Below, in pieces: positions 8,839-16,536 of a stretch of 22,355 nt of DNA (the first letter of the stretch is position 1; each line of letters starts with the position of its first letter). Made by a program: the position numbers and the translations under genes. The DNA comes from Anaerolineaceae bacterium UBA5365 (GTDB taxonomy: Bacteria > Chloroflexota > Anaerolineae > Anaerolineales > Anaerolineaceae), in assembly GCA_002407905.1 (NCBI GenBank), contig DHPL01000053.1, positions 7,071 through 29,425 on the forward strand, in the 5' to 3' direction. The notes beneath the pieces were generated by a model. It was not told where the DNA came from. It searched no databases and saw nothing but the letters and a program-made list of their open reading frames with translations.

Positions 8839-9249
8839 ATGACCGAGCATAAAATTCGCGTTTTGATCGCCAAGCCTGGCTTGGACGGCCATGACCGCGG
8901 CGCTAAAGTGATTGCCCGTGCCTTGCGCGATGACGGTATGGAAGTGATCTACACCGGCCTGCGCCAGACCCCGGAAATGATCGCCGAGGCCGCCCTGCAG
9001 GAAGACGTGGATGTAGTAGGCATTTCCATCCTGAGCGGCGCCCATAACGCCCTGATTCCGCAAGTGATCGAAAAGCTGCGCGCCAATGGCCAGGAAGATG
9101 TTTTCCTCTTCCTCGGCGGCATCATTCCCCAGGACGACATCCCAGCCCTTTTGGCAGGCGGTGTGCGCAAAGTTTACGGGCCCGGCACCAATACGGCCCA
9201 GGTGTGCACAGATATCCGTGAGGCTTTTGCGGAGCGCATCGAGGCATGA
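8839..9249 (+). CDS. mcmA2: methylmalonyl-CoA mutase small subunit, cobalamin-binding domain
   Basis: The 136-residue protein is a free-standing B12-binding domain of an acyl-CoA mutase, the split type where the catalytic large chain is encoded separately. It opens with [18 protein letters not shown], which contains the DxHxxG motif (D16, H18, G21) whose His is the lower axial cobalt ligand. The SILSGAH and GGIIP motifs of the Rossmann-like B12 fold follow. An in-frame TTG precedes the ATG by one codon. The ATG at 8839 has GGAGG 7 nt upstream and is chosen. Its stop overlaps the meaB start (ATGA), so the two are coupled. The large (TIM-barrel) subunit is not in the window, so the substrate could be methylmalonyl-CoA or another isomerised acyl-CoA. 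Confidence 0.93.
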   Translation: MTEHKIRVLIAKPGLDGHDRGAKVIARALRDDGMEVIYTGLRQTPEMIAEAALQEDVDVVGISILSGAHNALIPQVIEKLRANGQEDVFLFLGGIIPQDDIPALLAGGVRKVYGPGTNTAQVCTDIREAFAERIEA

Positions 9250-10247
9250 AGCCAACCCTTCTTGACGAACTTAGAAAGGGCGATCGTTTGGCCCTTTCTC
9301 GTCTTTTAACGCAAGTGGAACGGGACACGCCTTCCGGCCGCGCCGCGCTTGAGGAACTCTTTCCGGCTACCGGTCATGCCCATAAGATCGGCATCACCGG
9401 GCCTCCGGGCTCCGGCAAGAGCACGCTGGTGAACGCGCTGGTTTACGCGCTGCGCAGCCTGGAAAACGACCCTAAAGTGGCAGTTGTGGCCGTAGACCCT
9501 ACCAGCCCCTTCAGCGGCGGTGCGATTCTTGGCGACCGGGTTCGCATGCTGGAAAGCCAAAGCGACCCTAAGGTTTTCATCCGTTCGATGGCCAGCCGCG
9601 GCGCCCTGGGCGGCCTGGCCGAACGCACCGCAGCAGTCACACAGGTCTTCGATGCCGCCGGGTACGATTTTGTGATCATCGAGACCGTTGGCGCCGGCCA
9701 GTCCGAAGTGGACATCGTGCGCCTGGCCCATACCACCATCGTGGTGGACATCCCCGGCACCGGTGATGATATCCAGAGCATCAAAGCCGGCATCCTGGAG
9801 ATCGCGGATATTTTGGTGGTCAACAAGTCCGACCACCCCGGGGCGGATGCCACCCTGCGTAACTTAAGTACCATGGTCGCCATGGGTCAGCGCCGTCAAT
9901 ACTCTGCCACCAAGCACGGCCCCAGCCTCAGCACACCCAAAGCAGAAACGGAAGCAGAACCAGCCTGGTATGTGCCGGTGCTCAAAACGATCGCCGCTGA
10001 AAAAACCGGCATCGAACGCCTGGCGGACGCCATTTTGCGTCATGGGGCTTACCTGCGGGAAAGCGGTATGTGGGAGCAGAAAGAGGCTGCCGCGCTTAGG
10101 GAGACCATTATCAAAATGCTCGCATCCACGCTTTTGAAAAACTGGCGTGCACGCATTCCGGATGAAGAACTTGAAGCCATCCTGGCCAAAGTAAGCGCCC
10201 GAAATATCAGCCCTCAGGAAGCCGTTGAGCGGCTGCTGGCATTATAA
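9246..10247 (+). CDS. meaB: MeaB/ArgK-family G3E GTPase, chaperone of the B12-dependent mutase
   Basis: MeaB guards and reloads adenosylcobalamin in methylmalonyl-CoA mutase, using GTP. The 333-residue protein has the P-loop GPPGSGKS (52-59), the [22 protein letters not shown] segment, the [12 protein letters not shown] switch, the [12 protein letters not shown] motif and the base-specificity NKSD motif followed by HPGADAT. Older annotations call this family LAO/AO transport ATPase ArgK, which is now considered a misassignment. It overlaps the mutase small subunit by 4 bp, which supports the mutase-chaperone role. A TATAAT overlaps its stop codon and may provide an internal promoter for aspS. 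Confidence 0.95.
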   Translation: MKPTLLDELRKGDRLALSRLLTQVERDTPSGRAALEELFPATGHAHKIGITGPPGSGKSTLVNALVYALRSLENDPKVAVVAVDPTSPFSGGAILGDRVRMLESQSDPKVFIRSMASRGALGGLAERTAAVTQVFDAAGYDFVIIETVGAGQSEVDIVRLAHTTIVVDIPGTGDDIQSIKAGILEIADILVVNKSDHPGADATLRNLSTMVAMGQRRQYSATKHGPSLSTPKAETEAEPAWYVPVLKTIAAEKTGIERLADAILRHGAYLRESGMWEQKEAAALRETIIKMLASTLLKNWRARIPDEELEAILAKVSARNISPQEAVERLLAL

Positions 10248-10248
10248 T
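10243..10248 (+). promoter_or_regulatory. possible internal -10 box before aspS
   Basis: TATAAT overlaps the meaB stop codon, 29 bp before the aspS ATG, and would give a leader of about 23 nt that includes the GGAG ribosome-binding site. No -35 at proper spacing is seen. Confidence 0.3.
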
Positions 10249-10277
10249 TTTCACATCTTAGTTAACGGAGCAAGGTT

Positions 10278-11597
10278 ATGGAACGTACACTGATCAAGGA
10301 CCTGGGCAATAAAATTGGTGAGGAGGTCAGCATTCAGGGCTGGCTGCAAACCCTGCGCGACCAAAAGAGCATGCAGTTCCTGATCATCCGCGACCGCACT
10401 GGCCTGGTGCAGGTGGCGCACTGGAAAAAGGGAAATCCGGAGCTGGCCGAGCAGATCTCTGCCCTGGGAACGGAAAGCGCCCTGACCCTCAGCGGCAAGG
10501 TGGTAGCGAACGAAGTAGTCAAACTGGGCGGCATCGAGCTGCAGCTTGAAAACCTGCGCGTGGATAACCTTGCCGAGAGCCCCCTGCCCTTCGAACCCTT
10601 CGCCGAGGACTTGCCAGACCTGGATTACCGCATGGACTGGCGGTACCTGGACCTGCGCCGCGAGCGCAACCAGTTATTGTTCGATGTAGAGACTACCCTG
10701 GAAGCCGGCATGCGCGACTACTGGCTGAACAACGGTTTCGTCGAGATGCACAGCCCCAAAATCATGGGTGCTCCTTCGGAAGGCGGCGCCGAGCTCTTTT
10801 CGCTTTCATACTTTGAGCGCACTGCCTACCTGGCCCAGAGCCCGCAATTCTATAAGCAGATGGCCATGGCTGCCGGCTGGGAGAAAGTTTTTGAGATTGG
10901 CCCTGTGTTCCGGGCAGACCCTTCCTTCACTTCGCGCCATATGACCGAATTCACCGGCGTGGATGCCGAGATCTCCTGGGTGGAGAACCATGAGGAAGTG
11001 ATGGTGATGCTCGAGGATCTGCTGGCCCATGCCATCAGCCTGGTCGCTGAAAAACACGGTGCCGCGATTCAGGAAACTTTTGGGGTCGAATTGGTGGTTC
11101 CCACAACCCCCTTCCCGCGCATCACAATGAAAGATGCCTACGCCCTGCTAAAAGCCGAAGGCTACAAACTGCCCCCGGAACGCAAGGGCGATCTTGACCC
11201 GGGTGCTGAACGCGCCCTGGGTGCTTACGTTAAGGAGGAATTTGGCCACGATTACGTTTTCGTGACTGACTGGCCGGCCACCGTGCGCGCCTTCTACCAT
11301 ATGCGCCTGGAAAGCGACCATTTGCTCACCAAGAGTTTCGACTTGCTGGGCAAGGGCATCGAACTCGCCACTGGCGCTCAGCGCGAGCACCGCGTGAAGC
11401 AGCTCACGGACCAGGCACTGGAAAAAGGCCTGGGCCTGGAATTGCTGCAAAACTACATCAACTACTTCCGCTATGGCTGCCCGCCGCATGGCGGCTTCGG
11501 CCTTGGCCTGGGGCGCCTGATGATGGTGCTATTGGGCCTGCCCAGCATCCGCGAGGCAGTTTACCTCTTCCGCGGCCCGAACCGCTTGGAACCCTAG
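10278..11597 (+). CDS. aspS: archaeal-type aspartyl-tRNA synthetase, probably nondiscriminating Asp--tRNA(Asx) ligase
   Basis: A class II synthetase of 439 residues, the length of the archaeal type and without the GAD insertion of the about 590-residue bacterial AspRS. It has an N-terminal OB-fold anticodon-binding domain (about 1-105), the DLDYRMDWRYLDLRR linker, EGGAELF (168-174), QSPQFYKQM (188-196), motif 2 with R212 (FEIGPVFRADPSFTSRH), SGAQ-type ATGAQREHR (364-372) and motif 3 with R413. These fit AspRS rather than AsnRS. Members of this type in bacteria usually charge both tRNA-Asp and tRNA-Asn, with Asp-tRNA-Asn amidated by GatCAB; that function is family knowledge, not seen here. Position 412, normally acidic in motif 3, is Gly. 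The ATG follows GGAG by 7 nt. Confidence 0.93.
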   Translation: MERTLIKDLGNKIGEEVSIQGWLQTLRDQKSMQFLIIRDRTGLVQVAHWKKGNPELAEQISALGTESALTLSGKVVANEVVKLGGIELQLENLRVDNLAESPLPFEPFAEDLPDLDYRMDWRYLDLRRERNQLLFDVETTLEAGMRDYWLNNGFVEMHSPKIMGAPSEGGAELFSLSYFERTAYLAQSPQFYKQMAMAAGWEKVFEIGPVFRADPSFTSRHMTEFTGVDAEISWVENHEEVMVMLEDLLAHAISLVAEKHGAAIQETFGVELVVPTTPFPRITMKDAYALLKAEGYKLPPERKGDLDPGAERALGAYVKEEFGHDYVFVTDWPATVRAFYHMRLESDHLLTKSFDLLGKGIELATGAQREHRVKQLTDQALEKGLGLELLQNYINYFRYGCPPHGGFGLGLGRLMMVLLGLPSIREAVYLFRGPNRLEP

Positions 11598-11604
11598 GAG
11601 ACAA

Positions 11605-12174
11605 ATGCCAGAATTTCGTTTTGGCCGTCTGCTTTTGCGCGCCATCGAAGAAACGGATTTGCCAATATTCCTAAGCTTTCTCCAGGACGCAGACGTCGTA
11701 GAGTACCTGGGTATGGCCGCATTTCCAACGACCCTGGAAGAAGAACTGAACTGGTACGAAAATGCGCTTAAAGCACCGTTGTGGGAAAGGCCGCTGGCAA
11801 TCTGCATCCAGGACGAAGAAGGGTCCCCTTGGCGGCTGATTGGCAATTGCTCCTTCAAAAAGATCGATGAACAGGCACGCCACGCCGAACTGGGCCTCCT
11901 CATCGGCGATAAGCGCGAATGGAATAAGGGTTACGGCACCGAGGCAATGCAGGCCCTGCAATGGCTGGGCTTCACGGAGTTGAACCTCAACAAGCTCTAC
12001 CTGAAGGTTTTTGCAGGGAACAAGGGCGGCATCCGCGCCTACGAGAAGGCAGGATTCATTCACGAAGGCAGGCTGCGCCAGGAGCGGTTTTACCAGGGGA
12101 AGTACGACGACTCGCTGATGATGTCCGTATTGCGCTCAGAGTGGCAGGAAAGGCAGCAAGACCAGAAAGGTTAA
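11605..12174 (+). CDS. GNAT N-acetyltransferase, RimJ/RimL type
   Basis: A 189-residue acetyl-CoA-dependent acetyltransferase. The N-terminal LLLRAIEETDLP motif, HAELGLLIG (91-99 region), the acetyl-CoA-binding NKGYGTEAM and the closing KVFAGNKGGIRAYEKAGFIHEG segment are typical of RimJ/RimL-like enzymes, which acetylate protein N-termini, amino groups of small molecules or polyamines. The substrate cannot be read from the sequence. The gene starts 7 bp after aspS, its GGAG ribosome-binding site overlapping the aspS stop codon, and it is followed 4 bp later by the PRPP synthetase gene, so it sits in the middle of an operon. Confidence 0.9.
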   Translation: MPEFRFGRLLLRAIEETDLPIFLSFLQDADVVEYLGMAAFPTTLEEELNWYENALKAPLWERPLAICIQDEEGSPWRLIGNCSFKKIDEQARHAELGLLIGDKREWNKGYGTEAMQALQWLGFTELNLNKLYLKVFAGNKGGIRAYEKAGFIHEGRLRQERFYQGKYDDSLMMSVLRSEWQERQQDQKG

Positions 12175-12178
12175 GTCA

Positions 12179-13162
12179 ATGACAGGCGGAATGCACAGTT
12201 TACTCTACGGGAATATCCACCTCTTTGCCGGCTCGGCATCCCTGGATTTGGCCCAGGAGATCGCCGGAGAACTCGGCCTGGAACTTTGCGGCCGGGATGT
12301 GATCGAGTTTACCAACGAGAACCTTTTTGTCAAACTGCACTCTTCCGTCCGCGGCCAGGACTGCTATGTCATCCAAACCACATCCACGCCGGTGCATCGC
12401 AACCTCATGGAGCTGCTCATCCTCACCCAAACGCTCAAACTGGATTCGGCAGGACGCATCACCGTTGTGGTCCCCTACATGTGCTATGGCCGCTCAGACC
12501 GTAAAGACCAGCCGCGCGTACCCATCACCGCCCGCCTCGTGGCGGACATGATCCAGGTGGCCGGTGCAGACCGATACATCACCATGGACCTGCACGCTGG
12601 GCAGATCCAGGGCTTCTTCTCCATCCCCGGCGATGTGCTTTCCGGGTACCACATCCTCAAACCCTTCCTCCTGGCCAAGCAGGCCGAAATGTACAACCCG
12701 GTGGTCCTCACCGCCGACCTGGGCTTCGCGAAAAACGGACGGCGCTACGCCCAGGCAATGAATATCCCCCTCGTTCTGATCGAAAAAAGGCGGATCGATA
12801 ACAAGGAAAACGCCGAAGCGCTCACCCTCATCGGCGATCTGCGCGACCGCGATGTGATCCTGATTGATGATGAGATCGACACCGGCGGCTCGATGGTGGA
12901 AGCCATCCAACTCGCCAAACTGCATGGCGCCCGGGAGATCTATGTCATCTTCATCCACCCGGTGCTCAGCGCCGATGCGGCCGAGCGCCTGGCAGAACAG
13001 CCCGTGCGCGAATTTGTAACCCTGAATACCATTCCCATTGACGAACACAAGAAGGCTCTTTTTGGTGACCGCCTAACAGTCCTATCAGTTGGCCCCCTGC
13101 TTGCCGAAGTGATCAAAAGGGCCAATGCCGGCACCTCGGTAGGCGCCATGTTCAACGAATAA
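12179..13162 (+). CDS. prs: ribose-phosphate pyrophosphokinase (PRPP synthetase), divergent
   Basis: It makes PRPP from ribose 5-phosphate and ATP for nucleotide, histidine and tryptophan synthesis. The 327 residues align over the family's whole length. Visible are VRGQDCYVIQTTSTPVHRNLMEL (57-79), PYMCYGRSDRKDQPRVPITARLVA (99-122), the metal-binding MDLHAGQIQGFF (136-147), the catalytic KRR (203-205) and the PRPP-binding LIDDEIDTGGSM (228-239), ending in GAMFNE like the SAMFEH ends of classical enzymes. Two usually conserved spots differ: the F-S-D-G-E element reads FTNEN, and the SPDxGG element reads TADLGF. It looks like a divergent but complete class I-type enzyme. The ATG lies 4 bp after the acetyltransferase stop. 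Confidence 0.9.
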   Translation: MTGGMHSLLYGNIHLFAGSASLDLAQEIAGELGLELCGRDVIEFTNENLFVKLHSSVRGQDCYVIQTTSTPVHRNLMELLILTQTLKLDSAGRITVVVPYMCYGRSDRKDQPRVPITARLVADMIQVAGADRYITMDLHAGQIQGFFSIPGDVLSGYHILKPFLLAKQAEMYNPVVLTADLGFAKNGRRYAQAMNIPLVLIEKRRIDNKENAEALTLIGDLRDRDVILIDDEIDTGGSMVEAIQLAKLHGAREIYVIFIHPVLSADAAERLAEQPVREFVTLNTIPIDEHKKALFGDRLTVLSVGPLLAEVIKRANAGTSVGAMFNE

Positions 13163-13164
13163 TC

Positions 13165-13995
13165 ATGCCCGAACTCCCCGAAGTTGAAACCATCATCCGC
13201 GGCCTGCGCCGCGGCGTAGATGGCGCGCCCACGATCATCGGTCAGGAAATTACCGGTATTTCCCTCTTTTGGCCCAAAACCCTGGCAACACATGACCCGG
13301 AAACTGTAAACAGGCTCCTCAATGGCCAAAAAGTGCTGGCGATCAGCCGGCGGGCCAAGTACATCCTGTTGGAACTGGACAAAACCTTTTTGGTGGTCCA
13401 CCTGCGTATGAGCGGCGACTTGCGTATGGCCCCGGACCTCGGCGCCGAACAAGTGCTGCCGCACGACCGCTTTTACCTGCATTTCGCCTCCGGCTGGGGC
13501 CTGGCGTTTAACGATGCCCGCAAGTTTGGCAGGGTGTGGATCAGCCCGGACCCCGCGAGCATTCTGCCCAAATTGGGCCCGGACCCCCTGGACCCCTCCC
13601 TGAATGCCGCATCCTTCCACGAAATGCTCACCTCCAGAGGCCGCCAGCTCAAGCCCCTGCTCATGGACCAAAGTTTTCTGGCCGGTGTGGGCAATATTTA
13701 CTCCACTGAAGCGCTCTACGCAGCCCGCCTGCACCCCTTGCAGAATAGCCGCTACATCAGCCTGAAAGAAGCCAAAAAACTCTTGCAGGCCTTGCGTGAT
13801 GTGCTGGAATGGGGCATTGCCCATAACGGAACCAGCATCGATTGGGTCTATAAGGGCGGCGACTTCCAGAAATACCTCAAGGCCTACCAGCATACCGGCC
13901 TGCCCTGTGAACGCTGCGGCACCCCTATTGAAGATTTGGTGAGCGCTCAGCGCCGTGCGCATTACTGCCCGCGATGTCAAAAGCTACACGAATAA
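13165..13995 (+). CDS. mutM: formamidopyrimidine-DNA glycosylase MutM (Fpg)
   Basis: This base-excision repair enzyme removes 8-oxoguanine and formamidopyrimidines and cleaves at the abasic site. The 276-residue protein starts with PELPEVE after Met (Pro2 and Glu3 are catalytic). It also has RRAKYILLELD with the conserved Lys, HLRMSGDLR, the H2TH segment with DQSFLAGVGNIYSTEALYAARLHP, and a C-terminal zinc finger (CERCG...CPRC) followed by a short tail. All parts are complete, so it should be active. It starts 2 bp after prs and belongs to the same operon. Confidence 0.97.
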   Translation: MPELPEVETIIRGLRRGVDGAPTIIGQEITGISLFWPKTLATHDPETVNRLLNGQKVLAISRRAKYILLELDKTFLVVHLRMSGDLRMAPDLGAEQVLPHDRFYLHFASGWGLAFNDARKFGRVWISPDPASILPKLGPDPLDPSLNAASFHEMLTSRGRQLKPLLMDQSFLAGVGNIYSTEALYAARLHPLQNSRYISLKEAKKLLQALRDVLEWGIAHNGTSIDWVYKGGDFQKYLKAYQHTGLPCERCGTPIEDLVSAQRRAHYCPRCQKLHE

Positions 13996-14006
13996 AGGAA
14001 AGGGAA

Positions 14007-14780
14007 ATGTATACTCATTTAGCCCCGCTCTACGACCACTTTGTCAATTGGCAAGCCCGCCTGGCCTTTGAAATGCCATTCCTGCAGCAGCAAATCCGCG
14101 GTTTGGGCAAGGACCCTACCAAGGTGACCATTCTGGATACTGCCTGCGGAACCGGTCAGCACGCGATCGCCCTGGCGGCTGAAGGGCATAAGGTTTCGGC
14201 CTGCGATATCGCTCCGGCGATGGTCGCCATCGCCCAGGCCAATGCCGAGGCTGCCTTTCAAAAAGTGGACTTCAAGACGGTAGGTTTTGGCAAGATCGCC
14301 CAGGCGTATAAACCCCAAAGTTTCGACGCGGTTTTCTGCCTTGGCAACTCCATCCCGCATGTTGAAAACGAGCACGAACTCATCGAGACCCTGGAAGATT
14401 TCAAAGTCCTCCTGGTCCGCGAGGGATTACTGCTCCTGCAGCTGCGTAATTTTGCCCGGGTTTTGGCCAACCAGGAACGCTGGATGGAGCCTCAATTCTT
14501 TGTTGAGGGCAGCGATGAATACCTCTTCCAACGTTTTTACGATTTTGAGCCGGGGGGAAAGATCCAGTTTAATATGGTGACGCTTGCCCGCAAAAAAGGC
14601 GGCAATTGGCGTTCCGAAGTCAATTCCAGCATGCTATTGCCCTTGATGGCGGCAAGTCTTGAAAACGCGTTGGCAGAAACCGGTTTCAACCGCATCCAGA
14701 AATTTGGCTCAATGGACGGCAGCTCTTACGATCCCGCCCTGTCCGGCGATTTAATCATTACTGCCCGGCTGGAGGCTTAG
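14007..14780 (+). CDS. class I SAM-dependent methyltransferase
   Basis: A 257-residue Rossmann-fold methyltransferase. Motif I is ILDTACGTGQHAIALA (43-58), followed by an acidic residue at the end of the second strand (CDIAPAM) and LGNSIPHV before motif IV. It resembles the Methyltransf_11/25 group, whose substrates range from small molecules to lipids. No substrate-specific motif is recognised. An in-frame ATG at 13974 lies inside mutM, but the ATG at 14007 is directly preceded by the strong AGGAAAGGGAA ribosome-binding site 11 bp after the mutM stop and gives a normal N-terminus (MYTHLAPLYDHF). Its 3' end overlaps the convergent epimerase gene by 23 bp. Confidence 0.88.
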   Translation: MYTHLAPLYDHFVNWQARLAFEMPFLQQQIRGLGKDPTKVTILDTACGTGQHAIALAAEGHKVSACDIAPAMVAIAQANAEAAFQKVDFKTVGFGKIAQAYKPQSFDAVFCLGNSIPHVENEHELIETLEDFKVLLVREGLLLLQLRNFARVLANQERWMEPQFFVEGSDEYLFQRFYDFEPGGKIQFNMVTLARKKGGNWRSEVNSSMLLPLMAASLENALAETGFNRIQKFGSMDGSSYDPALSGDLIITARLEA

Positions 14781-15807
14781 GCCCCCTTAGCCGCCTGAGG
14801 AAGGCCTCACCCCGCAAGGATGAGCGGGTTTGGGCAAGGTTCTCCTGCCACCAGCGCACCGTATCCCGAATGCTCTCCGCGATCGGCATTGGCTGCCAGC
14901 CCAGCTCCTCGCGTGCCTTAGCCGAAGAGATCAGCGAATTGCTCTGCAAGGTCTCGATGGCATAGCGGGTGAAGCGCGGACGGGTTTTGGTAAGCCGGTA
15001 CCAGGCCTCCGCCAGGGGTGCAACCAGTCGCGCGATCCAGGCCGGGAACTTAAATTCCGGACTGCGCTGACCTGTAGTTTCCTGCACAATCTCGATGATC
15101 CGGCTCACGCTGATCTGCTCCCCGGAAAGCAAATACCACTCCCCGGCTTTGCCTTTCTCAGCAGCCAATATTTGGCCCTTCGCTACGTCGCGCACATCCA
15201 CAAAATCGAACTGGCCTTCCATGGAAAGCGCGGGGCCTTTTTTCATCCAACCCAGGATCATTTCACCCATTTCCGAGCGGTTGAAATCGTAAGGCCCGAT
15301 CACGCCGGTGGGGCAAACGATCACAGTCTCAAACCCTGGCTGATTGGCATTCTGCACCAAAATCGAAGCCTCGGCCTTGGTTTGGTCGTATGGGCCTTCC
15401 GGGTTATTGGGGTCGAAATGCAGGCTCTCGTTGATTTCGGTGCCATGCGGCGGCCGTTCCACGGCATGGATTGAGCTGGTGTAAACAAAGCGGCTCGCGC
15501 CGGCCTCCCGGGCAGCCAGGAGCAGGTTGGCCGTTCCCTGGATATTCACCTGCCGCATCAGCGCCAGTTTCTCGGGGACGATCGTGACCAGTGCCGCCAG
15601 GTGCTGTACCACACTCACACCCTCACAGGCGGCTCGCATGCGGTCTAAATCCAGGATATTGCCTTCGAAGAGTTCAATATCCAGGCCTGCCAGGGAGCTT
15701 AAGTTTTCGTTAGGCAGCACCAAGCCGCGCACTTGCTCACCGCGGGCAAGCAGCTCGCGAATGAGCACATTCCCCAGATGGCCAGCAGCACCGGTTACCA
15801 GAATCAT
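14758..15807 (-). CDS. NAD(P)-dependent epimerase/dehydratase family protein (extended SDR)
   Basis: A 349-residue extended short-chain dehydrogenase. It opens with the nucleotide-binding TGAAGHLGN (5-13). The catalytic triad region has Ser111-112 (YTSSIHAVE) and Y140xxxK144 (YDQTK), and NIQGTANLL (88-96) precedes it. The sequence resembles the dihydroflavonol-4-reductase/cholesterol-dehydrogenase-like branch of the family, so nucleotide-sugar, sterol-like or flavonoid-like substrates are all possible. Its start overlaps the tetR stop by 4 bp (ATGA), so it is the regulated partner of the TetR repressor. Its 3' end runs 23 bp into the convergent methyltransferase gene. Confidence 0.88.
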   Translation of the reverse strand: MILVTGAAGHLGNVLIRELLARGEQVRGLVLPNENLSSLAGLDIELFEGNILDLDRMRAACEGVSVVQHLAALVTIVPEKLALMRQVNIQGTANLLLAAREAGASRFVYTSSIHAVERPPHGTEINESLHFDPNNPEGPYDQTKAEASILVQNANQPGFETVIVCPTGVIGPYDFNRSEMGEMILGWMKKGPALSMEGQFDFVDVRDVAKGQILAAEKGKAGEWYLLSGEQISVSRIIEIVQETTGQRSPEFKFPAWIARLVAPLAEAWYRLTKTRPRFTRYAIETLQSNSLISSAKAREELGWQPMPIAESIRDTVRWWQENLAQTRSSLRGEAFLRRLRGPKPPAGQ

Positions 15808-16388
15808 TTTTTCGCCACCATGGTGCGCAAAATCACTTCAATCCCGTCATTCAGGATCTTGTCCCAGTCTTCCTGTTCCGGGGAAACCCAGGCCGTGAGC
15901 AGATACCCCATCGCGGTCGACTGCAATAAACGCGAATAAAGATCAGGGTCGAGGTCCGCGGTAATGCTGCCTTCCTTGATCCCTTTCTCGATTAAATCCT
16001 TGAATACATGCCGATACTGCAAATAGGAATTATTGAGGTCTTCGGCAATCCCGTTACCGAGGTTTTGCTGGCGCCAGTACTCCACAAGGATCGGGAAGGC
16101 GGCCCGGGTTTCCTTGATCGTCGGGCCGGTGACCATTGCCATCTTGCGGATCGTCTCAGGCGTGGTATCGGCCTCGTTTATGACACTGCGCATGTTGTCC
16201 TGTAATAAGCTCAGCCAATCCTCCAGCAAAACGCTGAAAAGTTTCTGTTTTGTTTCAAAGTAATGGTAAAAAGCCCCTTTGCTCACACCAGCGCTTTTGC
16301 ATATTTCGTGTACGCTGGTAGCCTCGAAACCTTTGGATGCAAAAAGTTCAAGCGCTTTATCCATTAATTTTTCACGGGATTTTTTCAT
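15804..16388 (-). CDS. TetR/AcrR-family transcriptional repressor
   Basis: About 194 residues. The N-terminal helix-turn-helix (about 4-50) shows the TetR pattern KALELFASKGFEATSVHEICKSAGVSKGAFYHYFETKQKLF. The C-terminal ligand-binding part is family-typical and gives no clue to the inducer. Two ATGs lie in tandem (16391, 16388). AGGA lies 6 nt before the second and only 3 nt before the first, so 16388 is preferred. The gene overlaps the downstream epimerase by 4 bp and lies behind a strong promoter with a palindromic operator just downstream of the -10, so autorepression with control of the epimerase is likely. Confidence 0.93.
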   Translation of the reverse strand: MKKSREKLMDKALELFASKGFEATSVHEICKSAGVSKGAFYHYFETKQKLFSVLLEDWLSLLQDNMRSVINEADTTPETIRKMAMVTGPTIKETRAAFPILVEYWRQQNLGNGIAEDLNNSYLQYRHVFKDLIEKGIKEGSITADLDPDLYSRLLQSTAMGYLLTAWVSPEQEDWDKILNDGIEVILRTMVAKK

Positions 16389-16417
16389 CATTATTCCTCT
16401 GTCATCGAATATTTGAT

Positions 16418-16431
16418 ACCGACCGGTCGGT
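16418..16431. promoter_or_regulatory. 14-bp palindromic TetR operator
   Basis: ACCGACCGGTCGGT is a perfect palindrome centred at 16424/16425, with partial symmetry further out. This ACCGACCGGTCGGT-type sequence is common in operators of TetR-family repressors. It sits 30 bp before the tetR ATG and just after the predicted transcription start, a position that would block the promoter. Confidence 0.8.
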
Positions 16432-16439
16432 TTAATATT

Positions 16440-16467
16440 ATCTTATCGTTTTTACTTTGCTTGTCAA
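16440..16467 (-). promoter_or_regulatory. promoter of the tetR-epimerase operon
   Basis: On the minus strand a consensus TTGACA (16462-16467) is separated by 16 bp from TAAGAT (16440-16445). A TAATAT slightly downstream is an alternative -10 with poorer spacing. It is one of only two TTGAC-type -35 boxes found in the window, the other being at the tRNA. Confidence 0.65.
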
Positions 16468-16506
16468 GTCTTTCTTACGATATTCGCAGTGCTCATCAGC
16501 AACCGC

Positions 16507-16512
16507 TATAAT
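16507..16512 (+). promoter_or_regulatory. -10 box of the rpiB-like gene
   Basis: TATAAT lies 24 bp before the ATG at 16537. A weak -35 (TTCGCA, 16483-16488) stands 18 bp upstream. The transcript would begin near 16519 and contain the GAGGTGA ribosome-binding site. Confidence 0.45.
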
Positions 16513-16536
16513 CAAGAAAAACGCCTTGAGGTGACC

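Noticed and set aside
10278..11597. Asparaginyl-tRNA synthetase instead of AspRS
   Set aside because: The ATGAQREHR and FEIGPVFRAD segments follow the archaeal AspRS pattern; the AsnRS GGSQRE element is absent.
12940..13980. 346-residue minus-strand open frame across mutM
   Set aside because: It is a shadow; the opposite strand encodes MutM with start, catalytic Pro/Glu, H2TH and zinc finger.
13974..14006. Upstream ATG for the methyltransferase at 13974
   Set aside because: It lies within mutM and lacks the strong ribosome-binding site that precedes the ATG at 14007.
8274..14780. Dedicated biosynthetic cluster around the mutase genes
   Set aside because: The downstream genes (aspS, acetyltransferase, prs, mutM, methyltransferase) are unrelated housekeeping functions, so the run looks like a packed housekeeping operon.
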